This document shows, piece after piece, positions 46,865 to 57,487 of a DNA stretch of 64,000 nt. The position numbers were made by a program, and so were the translations under genes. The notes beneath the pieces are model-generated. The model did not search any database and was not told the DNA's origin. It saw nothing but the letters and a program-made list of their open reading frames with translations. Within the stretch, counting starts at the first letter, position 1. Each line of letters opens with the position of its first letter. Source of the stretch: Phycisphaera sp. Its GTDB lineage: Bacteria > Planctomycetota > Phycisphaerae > Phycisphaerales > UBA1924. The stretch covers positions 243,205-307,204 of the forward strand of contig CP098402.1 of NCBI GenBank assembly GCA_025916675.1, in the 5' to 3' direction.

Positions 46865-46950
46865 TGCGGACGAGAGGAGTCGAACCTCCACGGGATTTTA
46901 CTCCCACTAGGACCTGAACCTAGCGCGTCTGCCAATTCCGCCACGTCCGC
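46865..46950 (-). tRNA. tRNA-Leu (anticodon CAG)
   Basis: The reverse strand gives acceptor GCGGACG paired with CGTCCGC and discriminator A. The anticodon stem CTAGG/CCTAG encloses TTCAGGT (CAG), with a long variable arm and a T arm GTTCGACTC. CCA is not encoded. Confidence 0.95.
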
Positions 46951-47035
46951 GGTGGTTGCCAGATGGCGGTAGGGAGTGTAGCCCGCATCCCCACCCCGGA
47001 GCAACCGATGGGCGGTCCATTGGCCCCGGCGGGCT

Positions 47036-48232
<1,197 letters not shown>

Positions 48233-48511
48233 GGGGCACCTCCAGATGTCTTCGGTGTGCCGTGGCCTGCGGGGCTTTGGGGCCTCTCGCCGGGCGTCAC
48301 ACCGCTGCAGCGCGTGTTTCGTGGGCCCGGTCCACCGTGACCAGAAGATCCCAAGGGCCGGGGGCGGCGCTGGTCGCGTGCCCGGCTGTGGCGAGTGTAC
48401 CAGAGCCCGAACAGGCCGTCAAGTGTTCGGGGTGTGGTCAGGTCAAAAATTTATCCGGTGGGCCCGGGTGGCGTCTTCTATGCTCGGGAGCGAAACCGGA
48501 GGAGTGCCCCC

Positions 48512-49270
48512 ATGCCCGAAGCAGTGACCATCGACGGACCGTGCCCCCTGACGGCCTACATCGTGAGCGACGACAAGGGGTGGGCGATCGAGCCCGCCGG
48601 CCCGACGCGTGAGTGGATGGACAAGACGCCCGGCAAGGGCGCCTACCGCTGCCTGCCGCTGGCGATGGCCAACCAGAGCGGCTGGATCATCCCGTGCCCG
48701 GCCACGGTGTCGATGAAATGGAACGGCAAGGACAGGCCCGACGCGCTCACCATCAAGGTCCACGACGGGCCCAAGGGCATCGAAGAATTCATCGTGAGCC
48801 ACTTCGGCAGCGGCATCGTCACGTTTCGGTTGCCTTGGCTCTTCCGCACGCCGCCGAAGATCGGGCTGATGGTGCGCGGTGCGACGAACTACCCGAAGGA
48901 CTTCGCCGTGCCGCTCGATGGCCTGGTGGAAACGGACTGGTCTCCCAGCACGTTCACGATGAACTGGAAGATCATGAAGCGCGGCACCGACGTGTGGTTC
49001 CGCAAGGGCGAGCCGATCTGCATGATCACGCCCTACCCGCTGGCGTTGCTCGAGTGGAGCGAGCCCGCGGCGGTGCCGATCATCAAGGACGACAAGACCC
49101 ACAAGGCCTACCTGAGTTGGGCGGCGTCGCGGCAGAAGGCCATCACGCGGCACCAGGGCGGGCAGGACACCTGGCAGAAGGACTACATGAAGGGCCAGAC
49201 GGCCGGGGGCGTGGTGGCCCCCGACCATCACCGGACGCGGCTCAAGCTCAAGAATTTCGACAAGAGCTGA
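48512..49270 (+). CDS. DUF6065-like protein
   Basis: A 252-residue soluble protein. RCLPLAMANQSGWIIPCP followed by MKWNGKD matches the pattern I recall for DUF6065 (a conserved AN-x-x-GW and W-N-G). Later blocks include FGSGIVTFRLPWLFRTPP, LVETDWSPSTFTMNWKIM and FRKGEPICMITPYP, which suggest a beta-rich fold. The function is unknown. GGAGG lies upstream of ATG 48512. It is divergent from recA and converges on the dockerin gene with adjacent stops. Confidence 0.7.
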   Translation: MPEAVTIDGPCPLTAYIVSDDKGWAIEPAGPTREWMDKTPGKGAYRCLPLAMANQSGWIIPCPATVSMKWNGKDRPDALTIKVHDGPKGIEEFIVSHFGSGIVTFRLPWLFRTPPKIGLMVRGATNYPKDFAVPLDGLVETDWSPSTFTMNWKIMKRGTDVWFRKGEPICMITPYPLALLEWSEPAAVPIIKDDKTHKAYLSWAASRQKAITRHQGGQDTWQKDYMKGQTAGGVVAPDHHRTRLKLKNFDKS

Positions 49271-50674
49271 TCACTCGCACCCCGCGTCGAACGCGTTCTG
49301 AAAGCACAGGAAGTCGAAGATCGTCAGCGAGCCGTCCTCGTCGCAGTCGGCGATGGGGTCGCCGGCGTCGAAGGCGTTCTGGAAGGCGAGGAAGTCGAAG
49401 ATGGTGAGCGCGCCATCCTCGTCGAAGTCGGGGTAGCAACTCGCGTCGGCGCAGCCGTGGCGGCGGACGATGCCGCGGACGTCGATGGCCGGGTCGCCTA
49501 CGAGCGTGAAGTTGCCGCCGACGTAGAGGTCGTTGTCCCACACGTGCAGGCCGAAGGCGCTGGCGAACGAGCCGCTGGTGGGCGGGGTCGAGGCGATGCC
49601 GCCGTCGACGGGCACCCACTCGTCGTCGACGAGCTTGGCGATGTAGCGGATGTCGGGCACGGCGGTGCCGGCTAGATACAGGCCCGGGCCGCTGCCATTG
49701 TCCCACACGATCATGTCGGTAACGGCACCGCCGAACTCCTGGCCCACGGCGGTCCAGCTCACGCCGTCCCACTTGTACACGCTCACGTCGGGCTGGCCGG
49801 GGGCGAAGAAGTTTCGGCCGCCAACGTACAACGCGGGCCCGGTGCCGTCGTCGTACACGGTCATGACGCCCGCGTCGGCGGTGAAGGAGGTGCCGACCAG
49901 GCCCGAGCCCACGGCCTCCCACTCGGTGCCGTTGAAGCGACCGATGAGTTCGGTACCCGCAGCGCCGCCGATCGAGTCGAAGCGTCCGCCGGCATAGAGG
50001 GCCGGTCCGGTGCCGTCGTCGAACATGTGGACACCGAAGACGGTGGGGCTGAACGTGCCGAAGATGCCCGTGCCGTCGCCGATGGGCAGCCACTCGTCGC
50101 CGTCCCATTGCGCGATGTCGGCCGCCGCAACGCCGCCGATCTCGGGCCACGCGCCGCCGATGATCAGGTTCTCGCCTTCACCCACGTCGCCGGTGGTCAT
50201 CGACCAGATGCTCTGGGGCGCGGGCAGCGCGGCACCCATCGAGACCCACTCGTCGCCGTTCCACGCCGCGATGGAGCGTGTGTCGGCTACGCCACCAGCG
50301 CTGGCAAAGAAGCCGGCGACGACCAGCCGCTCCTCGCCGAAGACCTCGAAGGGCAAGATGCTGGTGAGGAAGCCGTTGGTGCTGCCGGTGCTCAGGGCGG
50401 GCGTGCCGACGCGCGACCACTCGTTGGTGCCGCGGTCCCACTGGGCCAGGATGGTGGTGCCCGCCACGCCGGTGATGCCGTCGAACGAGCCGCCGACGTA
50501 GAGGCGCTCGCCGGTGCCGTCGTCCCAATTCATCATGGGCTGGATGTAGCCGCGGCCGACGCCCGGGTTGCCGATCTCGCCGTCCCAGAACGGGTCGCAC
50601 TGGGTGAACGCGGTAGCGGCGGTTCCGGCGATCGCGAGCAAGGCGATGGTGGTGTTGGGTGTGATGGGCTTCAT
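49271..50674 (-). CDS. Exported repeat protein with GC-type dockerin pair, paralogue A
   Basis: A 467-residue secreted protein with signal MKPITPNTTIALLAIAGTAATA. The body is made of repeated Trp/Gly-rich blades such as LYVGGSFDGITG, IAAWNGDEWVSMG and IAQWDGDEWLPIGDGTG, consistent with a beta-propeller. The end has two dockerin repeats (DFDEDGALTIFDFLAFQNAF, DCDEDGSLTIFDFLCFQNAF) followed by Asp-Ala-Gly-Cys-Glu. It is a close paralogue of the gene directly upstream on the same strand (50852-52228). Role unknown; secretion and surface anchoring are inferred. Confidence 0.87.
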   Translation of the reverse strand: MKPITPNTTIALLAIAGTAATAFTQCDPFWDGEIGNPGVGRGYIQPMMNWDDGTGERLYVGGSFDGITGVAGTTILAQWDRGTNEWSRVGTPALSTGSTNGFLTSILPFEVFGEERLVVAGFFASAGGVADTRSIAAWNGDEWVSMGAALPAPQSIWSMTTGDVGEGENLIIGGAWPEIGGVAAADIAQWDGDEWLPIGDGTGIFGTFSPTVFGVHMFDDGTGPALYAGGRFDSIGGAAGTELIGRFNGTEWEAVGSGLVGTSFTADAGVMTVYDDGTGPALYVGGRNFFAPGQPDVSVYKWDGVSWTAVGQEFGGAVTDMIVWDNGSGPGLYLAGTAVPDIRYIAKLVDDEWVPVDGGIASTPPTSGSFASAFGLHVWDNDLYVGGNFTLVGDPAIDVRGIVRRHGCADASCYPDFDEDGALTIFDFLAFQNAFDAGDPIADCDEDGSLTIFDFLCFQNAFDAGCE

Positions 50675-50851
50675 AGTTGGGTCTCCCTCTCTTGCTGTTC
50701 TCTGGAGATACGGCGGGACGTTGTACATGGTAACGAGACAACGGCCAGCAACCAAACCCATGTGGAGGTTCGGAACTGGCCGTTGGCATTCAGGCAAGCA
50801 TGAAGCAGGATTTATGGGTTATGCGGTCGTTGTCTTCGATTTCTGTTGGGG

Positions 50852-52228
50852 TTACGGGCAGCCCGCGTCGAACGCGTTCTGGAAGCAGAGGAAGTCGAAC
50901 AGCGTGAGGTCGCCGTCCTCGTCGCAGTCGGCGGCCAGGTCGCCGGCGTCGAACGCGTTCTGGAAGCCCAGGAAGTCGAAGATGGTCAACTCGCCGTCGC
51001 CGTCGAAGTCGGCGTAGCAGGTTCCGCCGGCGCACCCGGTGCGTTTGACGATGCCGCTGGCCGCCTCACCGTTGACGGTCTCGAAGCTGCCGCCGAAGTA
51101 CAGGTCGCCGTTCCACTCGCCCAGGCCGAAGGCCGAGCCGCCATCGGCGCCACCGCCGTAGCCCACCCATGCATCGCCTTCGAGTCGGGCGAGACGGCCG
51201 AGCGAGGAGTCGCTGGTGCCCATGTACAACGCCTCGCCGCTGCCGTCGTCCCAGACGAACAGCTTGGTCACGATGCCGCTGATGTCCTGGCCCACGCCCG
51301 ACCACTCGGTGCCGTCCCACTTCCAGACGTCGAAGCCGGTGCCCACGCTGGCGGCGAAGAAGCTGCGGCCGCCGATGTAGAGCGCCGGCCCGCTGCCATC
51401 GTCGAAGATGGCCATCTGGCCGGCGTCGCCGGTGATCGAGCTGCGCACGAGGCCGGCACCCACCGGCTCCCACGCGCCATCCTTGAAGCGACCCAAGAGT
51501 GTCGTGCCGGGCACGCCGTCGATCTCGTCGAAGCGTCCGCCGGCGTACAGGGCCGGGCCCGAGCCGTCGTCGAAGACCAGAGCACCGAACACGTTGGGCG
51601 TGACCACGCCGGTCAGCGGGTTGCCATCACCCACGGCGGCCCAGTTCTCGCCGTCCCATTGCGCGATGCCACCGGCCGAAATGCCGCCGATGCTCGTGAA
51701 CGAGCCGCCGGCGTACAGGGCGTCGCCGCTACCAAGGTCGCCGCTGGTCAGCGCCCAGACGGCATCGGGGTTGACCAGTTGCGAGCCCATCGAGACCCAT
51801 TCGCTGCCGGTCCACGCGGCTAGAGACTGCGTGTCGGCCATGGCGCCCGCGCTGGCGAAGAACCCGCCGACGACCAGCGCTTCGGTACCGAAGACATCGA
51901 ACGCGGCCATGCTGGTCACGAAGCCGTTGGTGCTGCCGGTGCTCAGCCCAGGGCTGCCCAAGCCGCTCCATTCGCTGCCGTCCCATTGGGCGATCAGGGT
52001 GGTGTCGGGCGCGGCCCCCATGCTGCCGAACGAGCCGCCGGCGTATAGGGCCTCGCCCGTGCCGTCGTCCCACACGAAGATGGGCTGGACGTAACCGTCG
52101 TCGACGCCCGGCGTGCCGATGGCGTAGTCCCAGGCGGGCTCGCACTGGCCGAAGGCGGCAGCGGCCGTGGCGGCCAGCCCGGCGGCGGCTATCAAACGGG
52201 ACGACAGCGTGTTCTTCTGATTCATCAT
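50852..52228 (-). CDS. Exported repeat protein with GC-type dockerin pair, paralogue B
   Basis: A 458-residue secreted protein that starts with two Met codons after an AGGAGA site and has the signal RLIAAAGLAATAAAAFGQ. Its repeats (LYAGGSFGSMG, LAAWTGSEWVSMGS, IAQWDGENWAAVGDG) match paralogue A along the whole length, including STGSTNGF and DGSGPALYAGGRF. The paired dockerin repeats end in Asp-Ala-Gly-Cys-Pro. The gene lies 177 bases upstream of paralogue A, so the pair is a tandem duplication. Confidence 0.87.
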   Translation of the reverse strand: MMNQKNTLSSRLIAAAGLAATAAAAFGQCEPAWDYAIGTPGVDDGYVQPIFVWDDGTGEALYAGGSFGSMGAAPDTTLIAQWDGSEWSGLGSPGLSTGSTNGFVTSMAAFDVFGTEALVVGGFFASAGAMADTQSLAAWTGSEWVSMGSQLVNPDAVWALTSGDLGSGDALYAGGSFTSIGGISAGGIAQWDGENWAAVGDGNPLTGVVTPNVFGALVFDDGSGPALYAGGRFDEIDGVPGTTLLGRFKDGAWEPVGAGLVRSSITGDAGQMAIFDDGSGPALYIGGRSFFAASVGTGFDVWKWDGTEWSGVGQDISGIVTKLFVWDDGSGEALYMGTSDSSLGRLARLEGDAWVGYGGGADGGSAFGLGEWNGDLYFGGSFETVNGEAASGIVKRTGCAGGTCYADFDGDGELTIFDFLGFQNAFDAGDLAADCDEDGDLTLFDFLCFQNAFDAGCP

Positions 52229-52471
52229 CGATCTCTCCTTTGCGTGAAGGGAATGGGGGAATTCGAGCCTCGACCCCAGAGTGCGCCAGCTTGCGTGTTC
52301 CGGCCTCCGAGCCGGGGCGGCCGCGTCCGGTAACAGCGGCAGCTTGCCCCTCCGGCGCAGACGGCCGCGGGATGGCTGGGCGCACTGGCCCGTTCGCGGC
52401 AGCCTGCCGATGGATCCGTTGAATTCGCTTTCATCCTGTCCCTTGCTTGGGCGCACCCCGGGAGCCGCACC

Positions 52472-52849
52472 TTGACCGCAACGACCATCGTCGACGGACC
52501 GACCGCCACGCGAGAGGTGTGCGCGAGCGTGCTCGTGATAACCCCCAAGGGCCCGAGCGTGACCGAGGCCGACACATCGGGCCTGATCGCCGAGACCGCA
52601 AGCGACATCGCCCAGGCACGCGGCCGCGTGCTGATGGACATGGCTCGGGTCGAGTACATGTCCAGCGCGGGCATCTCGATGCTGGTCGCGCTACGAGAAT
52701 CCTGCTCGCAGGCCGGCGGCTCGCTCACGCTGAGCGGCCTGGCCAGCCCGATCGCCACCGTGCTCAAGACCACGCGGGTCGATCGGTTGTTCACGATCGC
52801 CAAGAGCCGCGAGAAGGCGCTCAACAAGTTGGGCAAGCAAGCGGCCTAG
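52472..52849 (+). CDS. STAS-domain anti-sigma-factor antagonist
   Basis: A 125-residue STAS domain. The phosphorylated Ser is in VEYMSSAGISMLVALRE, preceded by the strand RVLMDMARV. It starts at TTG 52472 with GGGAG seven bases upstream. Such proteins bind an anti-sigma kinase when unphosphorylated and are reset by SpoIIE-type phosphatases like the one at 28640; that link is only plausible. Its last four bases overlap the end of the convergent helicase gene. Confidence 0.88.
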   Translation: MTATTIVDGPTATREVCASVLVITPKGPSVTEADTSGLIAETASDIAQARGRVLMDMARVEYMSSAGISMLVALRESCSQAGGSLTLSGLASPIATVLKTTRVDRLFTIAKSREKALNKLGKQAA

Positions 52850-54321
52850 CGGCGGCCTGAGATGCGCCCGCCCATGCGCTTGGGCGGCAGCTTGGTCGGC
52901 ACGACGCCACCGGGGAACTTGTTCTCATCGCCACCCTTGGGCAGCACCTTGCCCTGGCGTTCGAGCGTGCGCTGCTTGGAGCGTTCCTCTCGGGCGGCTT
53001 CTTGCTCGCGCCGCTCGCGCACGCCGGCGGGCTCGGGCCCGGGCTTGAAGTCTGGATAGTCCATGTAGGGGATGTGGGTGTTGATGCGCGTCTCGATCTC
53101 GGTGAGCAACGCGCCCTGCTCGGGGGTCACCAGGCTCCACGCGATGCCGCCGCGCCCGGCACGCGCGGTGCGGCCGATGCGGTGGATGTAGAGGTCGGGG
53201 TCTTCGGGCAGATCGTAGTTGATAACGTGGCTGATGCCTTCGACATCGATGCCGCGGCTGGCCAGGTCGCTGGCGATGAGCACGCCAAGTTCGCCCGTGC
53301 GCAGCCGGCCCATGACGCTGTTGCGTTTGCTCTGGCGCATGTCGCCGTGGATGGCGACGGCGTCGATGCCCTTGTCGCGCAGCAGCTTCTCGAGGTCGTC
53401 CACAACGCGCTTGAGGCGACAGAACACCACCGTGAGGGCGGGCTCTTCGTGGGTCAACAGATGCACGAGCAGACGCTTCTTATCCCAAGGCTGCACGGTC
53501 ATGTAGTGCTGCTCGACCACGCTGACGGTGAGCGAGCCGGCCGAGGCGACCAGCTTCTCGGGGTTGTTCATGTACTGCCGGGCGAGCTTCTCGATCTCCT
53601 CGGTCAGCGTGGCCGAGACGAAGATGGTCTGGCGGTCCTTGGGGCACGCGCTCATGATCCGGCGGATGTCCTCACGGAAGCCGATGTCGAGCATGCGGTC
53701 GACCTCGTCGAGGATGGCCACCTGGATCTTGTCGAAGCGCAGATAACCGCGGCGTTCCATGTCCATCACGCGGCCGGGCGTGCCGACGATGATCTCGGGC
53801 TTCTGGGCCAGCTTGCGGGCCTGCTTCTCGATGGGGTCGCCGCCGTAGATGGCCACGACCTTGAGGTCGCTGTGCTTGCCCAGGGTCTGGAGCTCGCTGG
53901 TGATCTGCAGCGCCAGCTCGCGCGTCGGCGCGAGCACGAGGCCCGCGAACGCGTCGCCCGGGTCGATCAGCGACAGCAGCGGCAGACCAAAGGCGGCGGT
54001 CTTGCCCGTGCCGGTCTTGGCCTGGCCCAGCACGTCCTTGCCCGTGAGGGCGACGGGGATGAGCATCGCCTGGATCATCGTCGGGTTGACGAAGCCCTCG
54101 TCGTCGACGCCCTCGAGCACGTCCTCGACCAGGTCGAAGTCGTCGAAGGTGATGGTGGTGTCGAAGATGGTCTCGTCGCGCTCGGGCTTTGGGGCACCCT
54201 TGCCGGCGGCGTTGGAAGTCTTCTTCGCTGGGCGGCCCTGGGGCGCATCCGCGCGCGGCTTGCCCTTTGCGGTCGAGGTCTTGGCGGTCTTCTTCTTGGT
54301 TGTCTTCTTGGACGGGGGCAG
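52846..54321 (-). CDS. DEAD-box RNA helicase, probably starting at CTG
   Basis: A 491-residue RNA helicase. The Q-motif region is FDDFDLVEDVLEG...NPTMIQ, then motif I is AKTGTGKT, motif II is ILDEVDRMLD (DEVD instead of DEAD), motif III is SATL, and motif VI is HRIGRTARAG. No ATG, GTG or TTG exists in frame before residue 68, where a GTG (54120) would cut off the Q motif. A CTG at 54321 has GGAGAGG eight bases upstream and begins a basic leader rich in Lys and Thr, so I take it as the start. The C-terminus is a basic tail. It lies downstream of the histone H1-like gene. Confidence 0.85.
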   Translation of the reverse strand: MPPSKKTTKKKTAKTSTAKGKPRADAPQGRPAKKTSNAAGKGAPKPERDETIFDTTITFDDFDLVEDVLEGVDDEGFVNPTMIQAMLIPVALTGKDVLGQAKTGTGKTAAFGLPLLSLIDPGDAFAGLVLAPTRELALQITSELQTLGKHSDLKVVAIYGGDPIEKQARKLAQKPEIIVGTPGRVMDMERRGYLRFDKIQVAILDEVDRMLDIGFREDIRRIMSACPKDRQTIFVSATLTEEIEKLARQYMNNPEKLVASAGSLTVSVVEQHYMTVQPWDKKRLLVHLLTHEEPALTVVFCRLKRVVDDLEKLLRDKGIDAVAIHGDMRQSKRNSVMGRLRTGELGVLIASDLASRGIDVEGISHVINYDLPEDPDLYIHRIGRTARAGRGGIAWSLVTPEQGALLTEIETRINTHIPYMDYPDFKPGPEPAGVRERREQEAAREERSKQRTLERQGKVLPKGGDENKFPGGVVPTKLPPKRMGGRISGRR

Positions 54322-54549
54322 GGTGGAATCCTCTCCGGCTTGGTCCCCATGGTCCGTTGCCGGTGGGCCCTGCCGAGTGTTGCTCGTGGTGCCGTTGGCC
54401 CGGGCGAAAGAAAAATCGCCCGGAGCCTCGGGCCGTCTTGAGCTGCCCGGGAGCGAATGCTCGCGGAAACAGCCGGTTCGTTGCGATGCGTTCGGGGCTC
54501 GATGCGGCGCGCGAACCGGTAGTCGCGCCCGAGCCGGGGGCTTGCGGGC

Positions 54550-54774
54550 TTAGCGGGCCGTGATGGCCTTGACCTTGGTGCGGGTGACCTTGCTGCGGCC
54601 GGCGGCCTTGGCGGGCGCCTTGCGCGTGGTCTTCTTGGTGGTCTTCTTCTTCGTTGTCTTCTTGCCGACCTTGGCGGCCGGTGCCGGCTTCTTGGTCGTC
54701 TTCTTCGACGTTTTCTTGGTGGTTTTCTTCGAGGCGGCGCTCGCGCCGGCCTTCTTGGTCGTCTTCTTGGCCAT
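54550..54774 (-). CDS. Histone H1-like Lys/Thr/Ala-rich DNA-binding protein
   Basis: A 74-residue, extremely basic protein built from KKTTKK and KKAPA-type units (for example KTTKKTSKKTTKK), like the C-terminal tails of histone H1 and bacterial H1-like proteins. It should bind DNA or RNA non-specifically and could be a nucleoid protein. No globular domain is present. It is read leftward 228 bases before the helicase, whose own leader has the same composition. The start at ATG 54774 follows a GAGGACACC site. Confidence 0.8.
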   Translation of the reverse strand: MAKKTTKKAGASAASKKTTKKTSKKTTKKPAPAAKVGKKTTKKKTTKKTTRKAPAKAAGRSKVTRTKVKAITAR

Positions 54775-54858
54775 TGGTGTCCTCTACGCGGCGTGGGCCG
54801 CGGGCACGGTTCGCCCTCACTCTAAGGGCCTCTATGTTAGCCCCAGCCCACCGGCGTG

Positions 54859-55665
54859 TTAGCCCACGGGCCGCTGGAAGAACATGGAGCCGAAGGTGTA
54901 CTGGGCCTCGGGGTGCTTGCGATTGAGCGCGTAGCGGTCGCCGGTGTCGATGAAATCACCCCCAACCAGCGGCAAGCCGATGAGGTCGCCCAGCTTGTGC
55001 GCGTCTGCCATCGTCCGCATCGGGGCCTCCATGGGGCCGTGCTCGCCGAAGTCGAACGTGATGCACAGCATGCCGCCGGGCCTCACCAGCTTGCCCATCC
55101 GGCTGGCCACACGCTCCTGCTCGGGCGGCAGGATGTGCTCGATCACGCTGAAGCAGTAGACCCGGTCGAACCCGGCCTCGGGGGCACCGAGGTCGGCCGC
55201 GGAGGGGTCCTCCTGCCCAAGATTGGTCGTGCGGCAGTCCAGGTCGAGGTCCTGCCGCTTGGCGGCATCCATGCTCTGCTGGGTCATGGTGGGGTCGATG
55301 TCCAGGCACACGACGCGGTCGCCCAGGCTGCCAAGGTACAGGATGGGCAGGGTCATGGCACCGCCGACGTCGAGCGAGTGCAGCTTCTGGCCCGGCTCTC
55401 GCGTTGGGCGGCTGGCCCCGGTCAACGCCAACCCCCGGCTGTACTCCCACATCTTGTGGGGGCGTACGTACCACCGCTTCTTGACCGCACCGTTCACGCC
55501 CAGCGGCTCGCCCTTGCAGCGCCAGCGGATGGTCCAGCGCTTCATGTCGGCCACGGTGGGGGCCACGCGCGTGTCCTTGGCGTCGTCGAACTCGAGCGTC
55601 TTGTTGACGCGGTCCAGGTCTATCGCTGGCGGGGCTTGGGTCACTCGTGCTCGCTCCTGATCCAT
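54859..55665 (-). CDS. SAM-dependent methyltransferase (class I)
   Basis: A 268-residue methyltransferase. Motif I is LHSLDVGGAMTLPILYLG, followed by the acidic strand VVCLDIDP, the catalytic-region strand FDRVYCFSVIEHI and the LVRPGGMLCITFDFGEHGP motif. The N-terminal 90 residues are a leader with FDDAKDTRVAPTV. The start ATG 55665 is four bases after the stop of the glycosyltransferase gene, so both belong to one operon. The substrate is unknown; a sugar or lipid of the outer membrane is likely from context. Confidence 0.85.
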   Translation of the reverse strand: MDQERARVTQAPPAIDLDRVNKTLEFDDAKDTRVAPTVADMKRWTIRWRCKGEPLGVNGAVKKRWYVRPHKMWEYSRGLALTGASRPTREPGQKLHSLDVGGAMTLPILYLGSLGDRVVCLDIDPTMTQQSMDAAKRQDLDLDCRTTNLGQEDPSAADLGAPEAGFDRVYCFSVIEHILPPEQERVASRMGKLVRPGGMLCITFDFGEHGPMEAPMRTMADAHKLGDLIGLPLVGGDFIDTGDRYALNRKHPEAQYTFGSMFFQRPVG

Positions 55666-55669
55666 CCGG

Positions 55670-56476
55670 TCACTTTGCCTGTTGGTCCTGTTGCTGCTGT
55701 CGGCCCTCTTGGTCCTTCAACTCCAGTAGGCAGACGTACTTCATCAGGGTATAAGCCGCCATCGCGCCGGCGGCGGCCCAGCCCCGGGTGCCATCCTTGT
55801 AGCCCCGCCGGAAGATGGCCTGCCGGACGAACGACGTGATCGGGGAGGTGATGAGTTTGGCTGGCCCTACCCGATGGCCGGCCCCATGCAGGCTCTGTGC
55901 CATGAGGTGGGCGTGGCCGACGTGCTTGCTCAGGAGTTCCGGGAAGCTGGAGAAACTGTCGTGCCGGAGGTCCCCAGGCAGATCGGCGGTTGGTTCGGGG
56001 GGGGCGATTGGCTTGAGCTCGTCATGGGGGTCGAGCCCCTGCCAGTGGAAGCGTTCTCGGCGGACCAGCCGGACACGCCACTCGGGCTGCCACATGTACT
56101 CGAAGAATCGTCCACCATAGAACACCCGACGGTTCACCCGGTAGTTGGTGGGCCCGGCGTCGCCTTCCAGGTCGAGGGCTTCGATGGCCCCACGAAGCGT
56201 GGGTTCGAGAGACTCGTCGCTGTCGAGCGACAGCACCCAGGGCTGGGCGCACTGTTCGAGCGCATATTGCTTCGTCTTGACGTAGCCCAGCCACCCCGTC
56301 TCGACGATCCGGGCCCCGTGCTGCCGCAGGATGTCGAGGGTGCCATCGGTCGAGCCAGAATCCACCGCGACGATCTCCTGTCCCAGCCCGCGCACGCTCT
56401 CCAGGGTCCGGCCGATCGTGGCGGCGTTGTCCTTGCAGATGATGGCCACCGAGAGCGGCTGGGGGAGCGTGGGCAT
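55670..56476 (-). CDS. Family 2 glycosyltransferase (LPS core, WaaE-like)
   Basis: A 268-residue GT-A enzyme. It opens with LSVAIICKDNAATIGRTLESV, then IVAVDSGSTDGTLDIL and the metal-binding LSLDSDESLEP, followed by QPEWRVRLVRRERFHWQG. The end has a hydrophobic helix AAAGAMAAYTLMKYVCLLEL. This is the pattern of glycosyltransferases that add heptose or glucose to lipopolysaccharide cores. ATG 56476 is chosen as the domain begin. It lies head-to-head with the WaaP-like kinase, 100 bases apart. Confidence 0.88.
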   Translation of the reverse strand: MPTLPQPLSVAIICKDNAATIGRTLESVRGLGQEIVAVDSGSTDGTLDILRQHGARIVETGWLGYVKTKQYALEQCAQPWVLSLDSDESLEPTLRGAIEALDLEGDAGPTNYRVNRRVFYGGRFFEYMWQPEWRVRLVRRERFHWQGLDPHDELKPIAPPEPTADLPGDLRHDSFSSFPELLSKHVGHAHLMAQSLHGAGHRVGPAKLITSPITSFVRQAIFRRGYKDGTRGWAAAGAMAAYTLMKYVCLLELKDQEGRQQQQDQQAK

Positions 56477-56575
56477 CGGTATCCTCGGGGCGTCCGTTGC
56501 ACGGAGCGGCCCGCGTGGAGGGGGCAAATCGAAGATCCGGCGGCCGGAAACGGCCCGAACGTACACTAGGGCCCG

Positions 56576-57487
56576 ATGGCCGAGCCTCCCAGCTTCACCG
56601 CCCGCCGGCACAGCGCCCAGGCCGATGGCCCGGCGTGGGCCGATGCGCTGGCCCGGGAGCCCTGGGCCGAGACCGCCGTCCTGCTGAAAGAAGACGGAGG
56701 CGTCCGCGTACTGGCCGCCTCGTTGCGGGGGCAGGATGTCATCCTGAAGTTTTATAGGTACAGGGGCCTGCTCAGCCGTGCCCGCGCTCGGCTGGGCGTG
56801 GCCCCGGGCGATCGCCACTGGGCCGGGGCGGCCCTGCTGGCGGCCGAGGGCATCCCAGCGGCCCCGATGCTCGCGCTACTCAACCGCCGCGACGGCACCA
56901 AGCGGGAAGACTGCCTGATCATGGGCCGGCTCAAGGGCACGAGCCTGCTGCATTGTCTCGATCGGGCGAATCGCGGCGAGATGCCCATCGGCCGGCAACA
57001 CACGCTCGCCCGGGCCGTGGGGCTCCAGGTCGGATGCATCCTGGCGGCGGGCCTGCACAACCGCGACCACAAGCCCAGCAATCTGATCGTGAGCTTCGAT
57101 GAGACCGATCCCGACGCGATGCCCACGGTGGCGGTCGCCGATTGCCAGGGCGTCCACCGGCTCAACCGTGACAAGAGCCGGCATGCCATCCGCACGCAGG
57201 CAAGCCTCGCGCTCGAGGCCATCGGCGCGGGCGTGCTACCGCGAAAGGCCATCATCGCCCAGACCCTGCGCGCGACAATGGCCGCGTACACCGCGCGACG
57301 GTTTGGGAAGATGACGGTGGAGGACGCCTTACGCATGCCAAAGGGCGAAGAGAAGCGCATCCTCGCCTCACTTCCCGACGGCCTGGCCCTGCGTGCCTGG
57401 CCGCGCATCGCCCAACGCATCCGCGTGCATGGCGACCCGACGCCGCGCGTCGACCCGCTCGCCCGTCCGCGAGCAGCAAACCCGTGA
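56576..57487 (+). CDS. Lipopolysaccharide (Kdo/WaaP-like) kinase
   Basis: A 303-residue kinase-like protein. It has a Lys strand [11 protein letters not shown], the catalytic loop [13 protein letters not shown] (HRD-x-K-x-x-N) and [12 protein letters not shown], in which DCQ replaces DFG. This pattern is typical of the WaaP/Kdo kinase group that phosphorylates lipopolysaccharide core sugars. Divergent from the glycosyltransferase, it fits an LPS cluster. Its stop overlaps the start of the next gene in GTGA. Confidence 0.85.
   Translation: MAEPPSFTARRHSAQADGPAWADALAREPWAETAVLLKEDGGVRVLAASLRGQDVILKFYRYRGLLSRARARLGVAPGDRHWAGAALLAAEGIPAAPMLALLNRRDGTKREDCLIMGRLKGTSLLHCLDRANRGEMPIGRQHTLARAVGLQVGCILAAGLHNRDHKPSNLIVSFDETDPDAMPTVAVADCQGVHRLNRDKSRHAIRTQASLALEAIGAGVLPRKAIIAQTLRATMAAYTARRFGKMTVEDALRMPKGEEKRILASLPDGLALRAWPRIAQRIRVHGDPTPRVDPLARPRAANP

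Noticed and set aside
46286-46950. The two tRNA-Leu genes as attachment sites of an integrated element
   Set aside because: No integrase gene, direct repeat of a tRNA end or foreign gene block was seen next to them.
53002-54441. A 479-codon plus-strand frame opposite the helicase
   Set aside because: It is the antisense shadow of the DEAD-box helicase, which has all family motifs. The plus-strand translation is Val/Asp/Leu/Gly-rich without domains.
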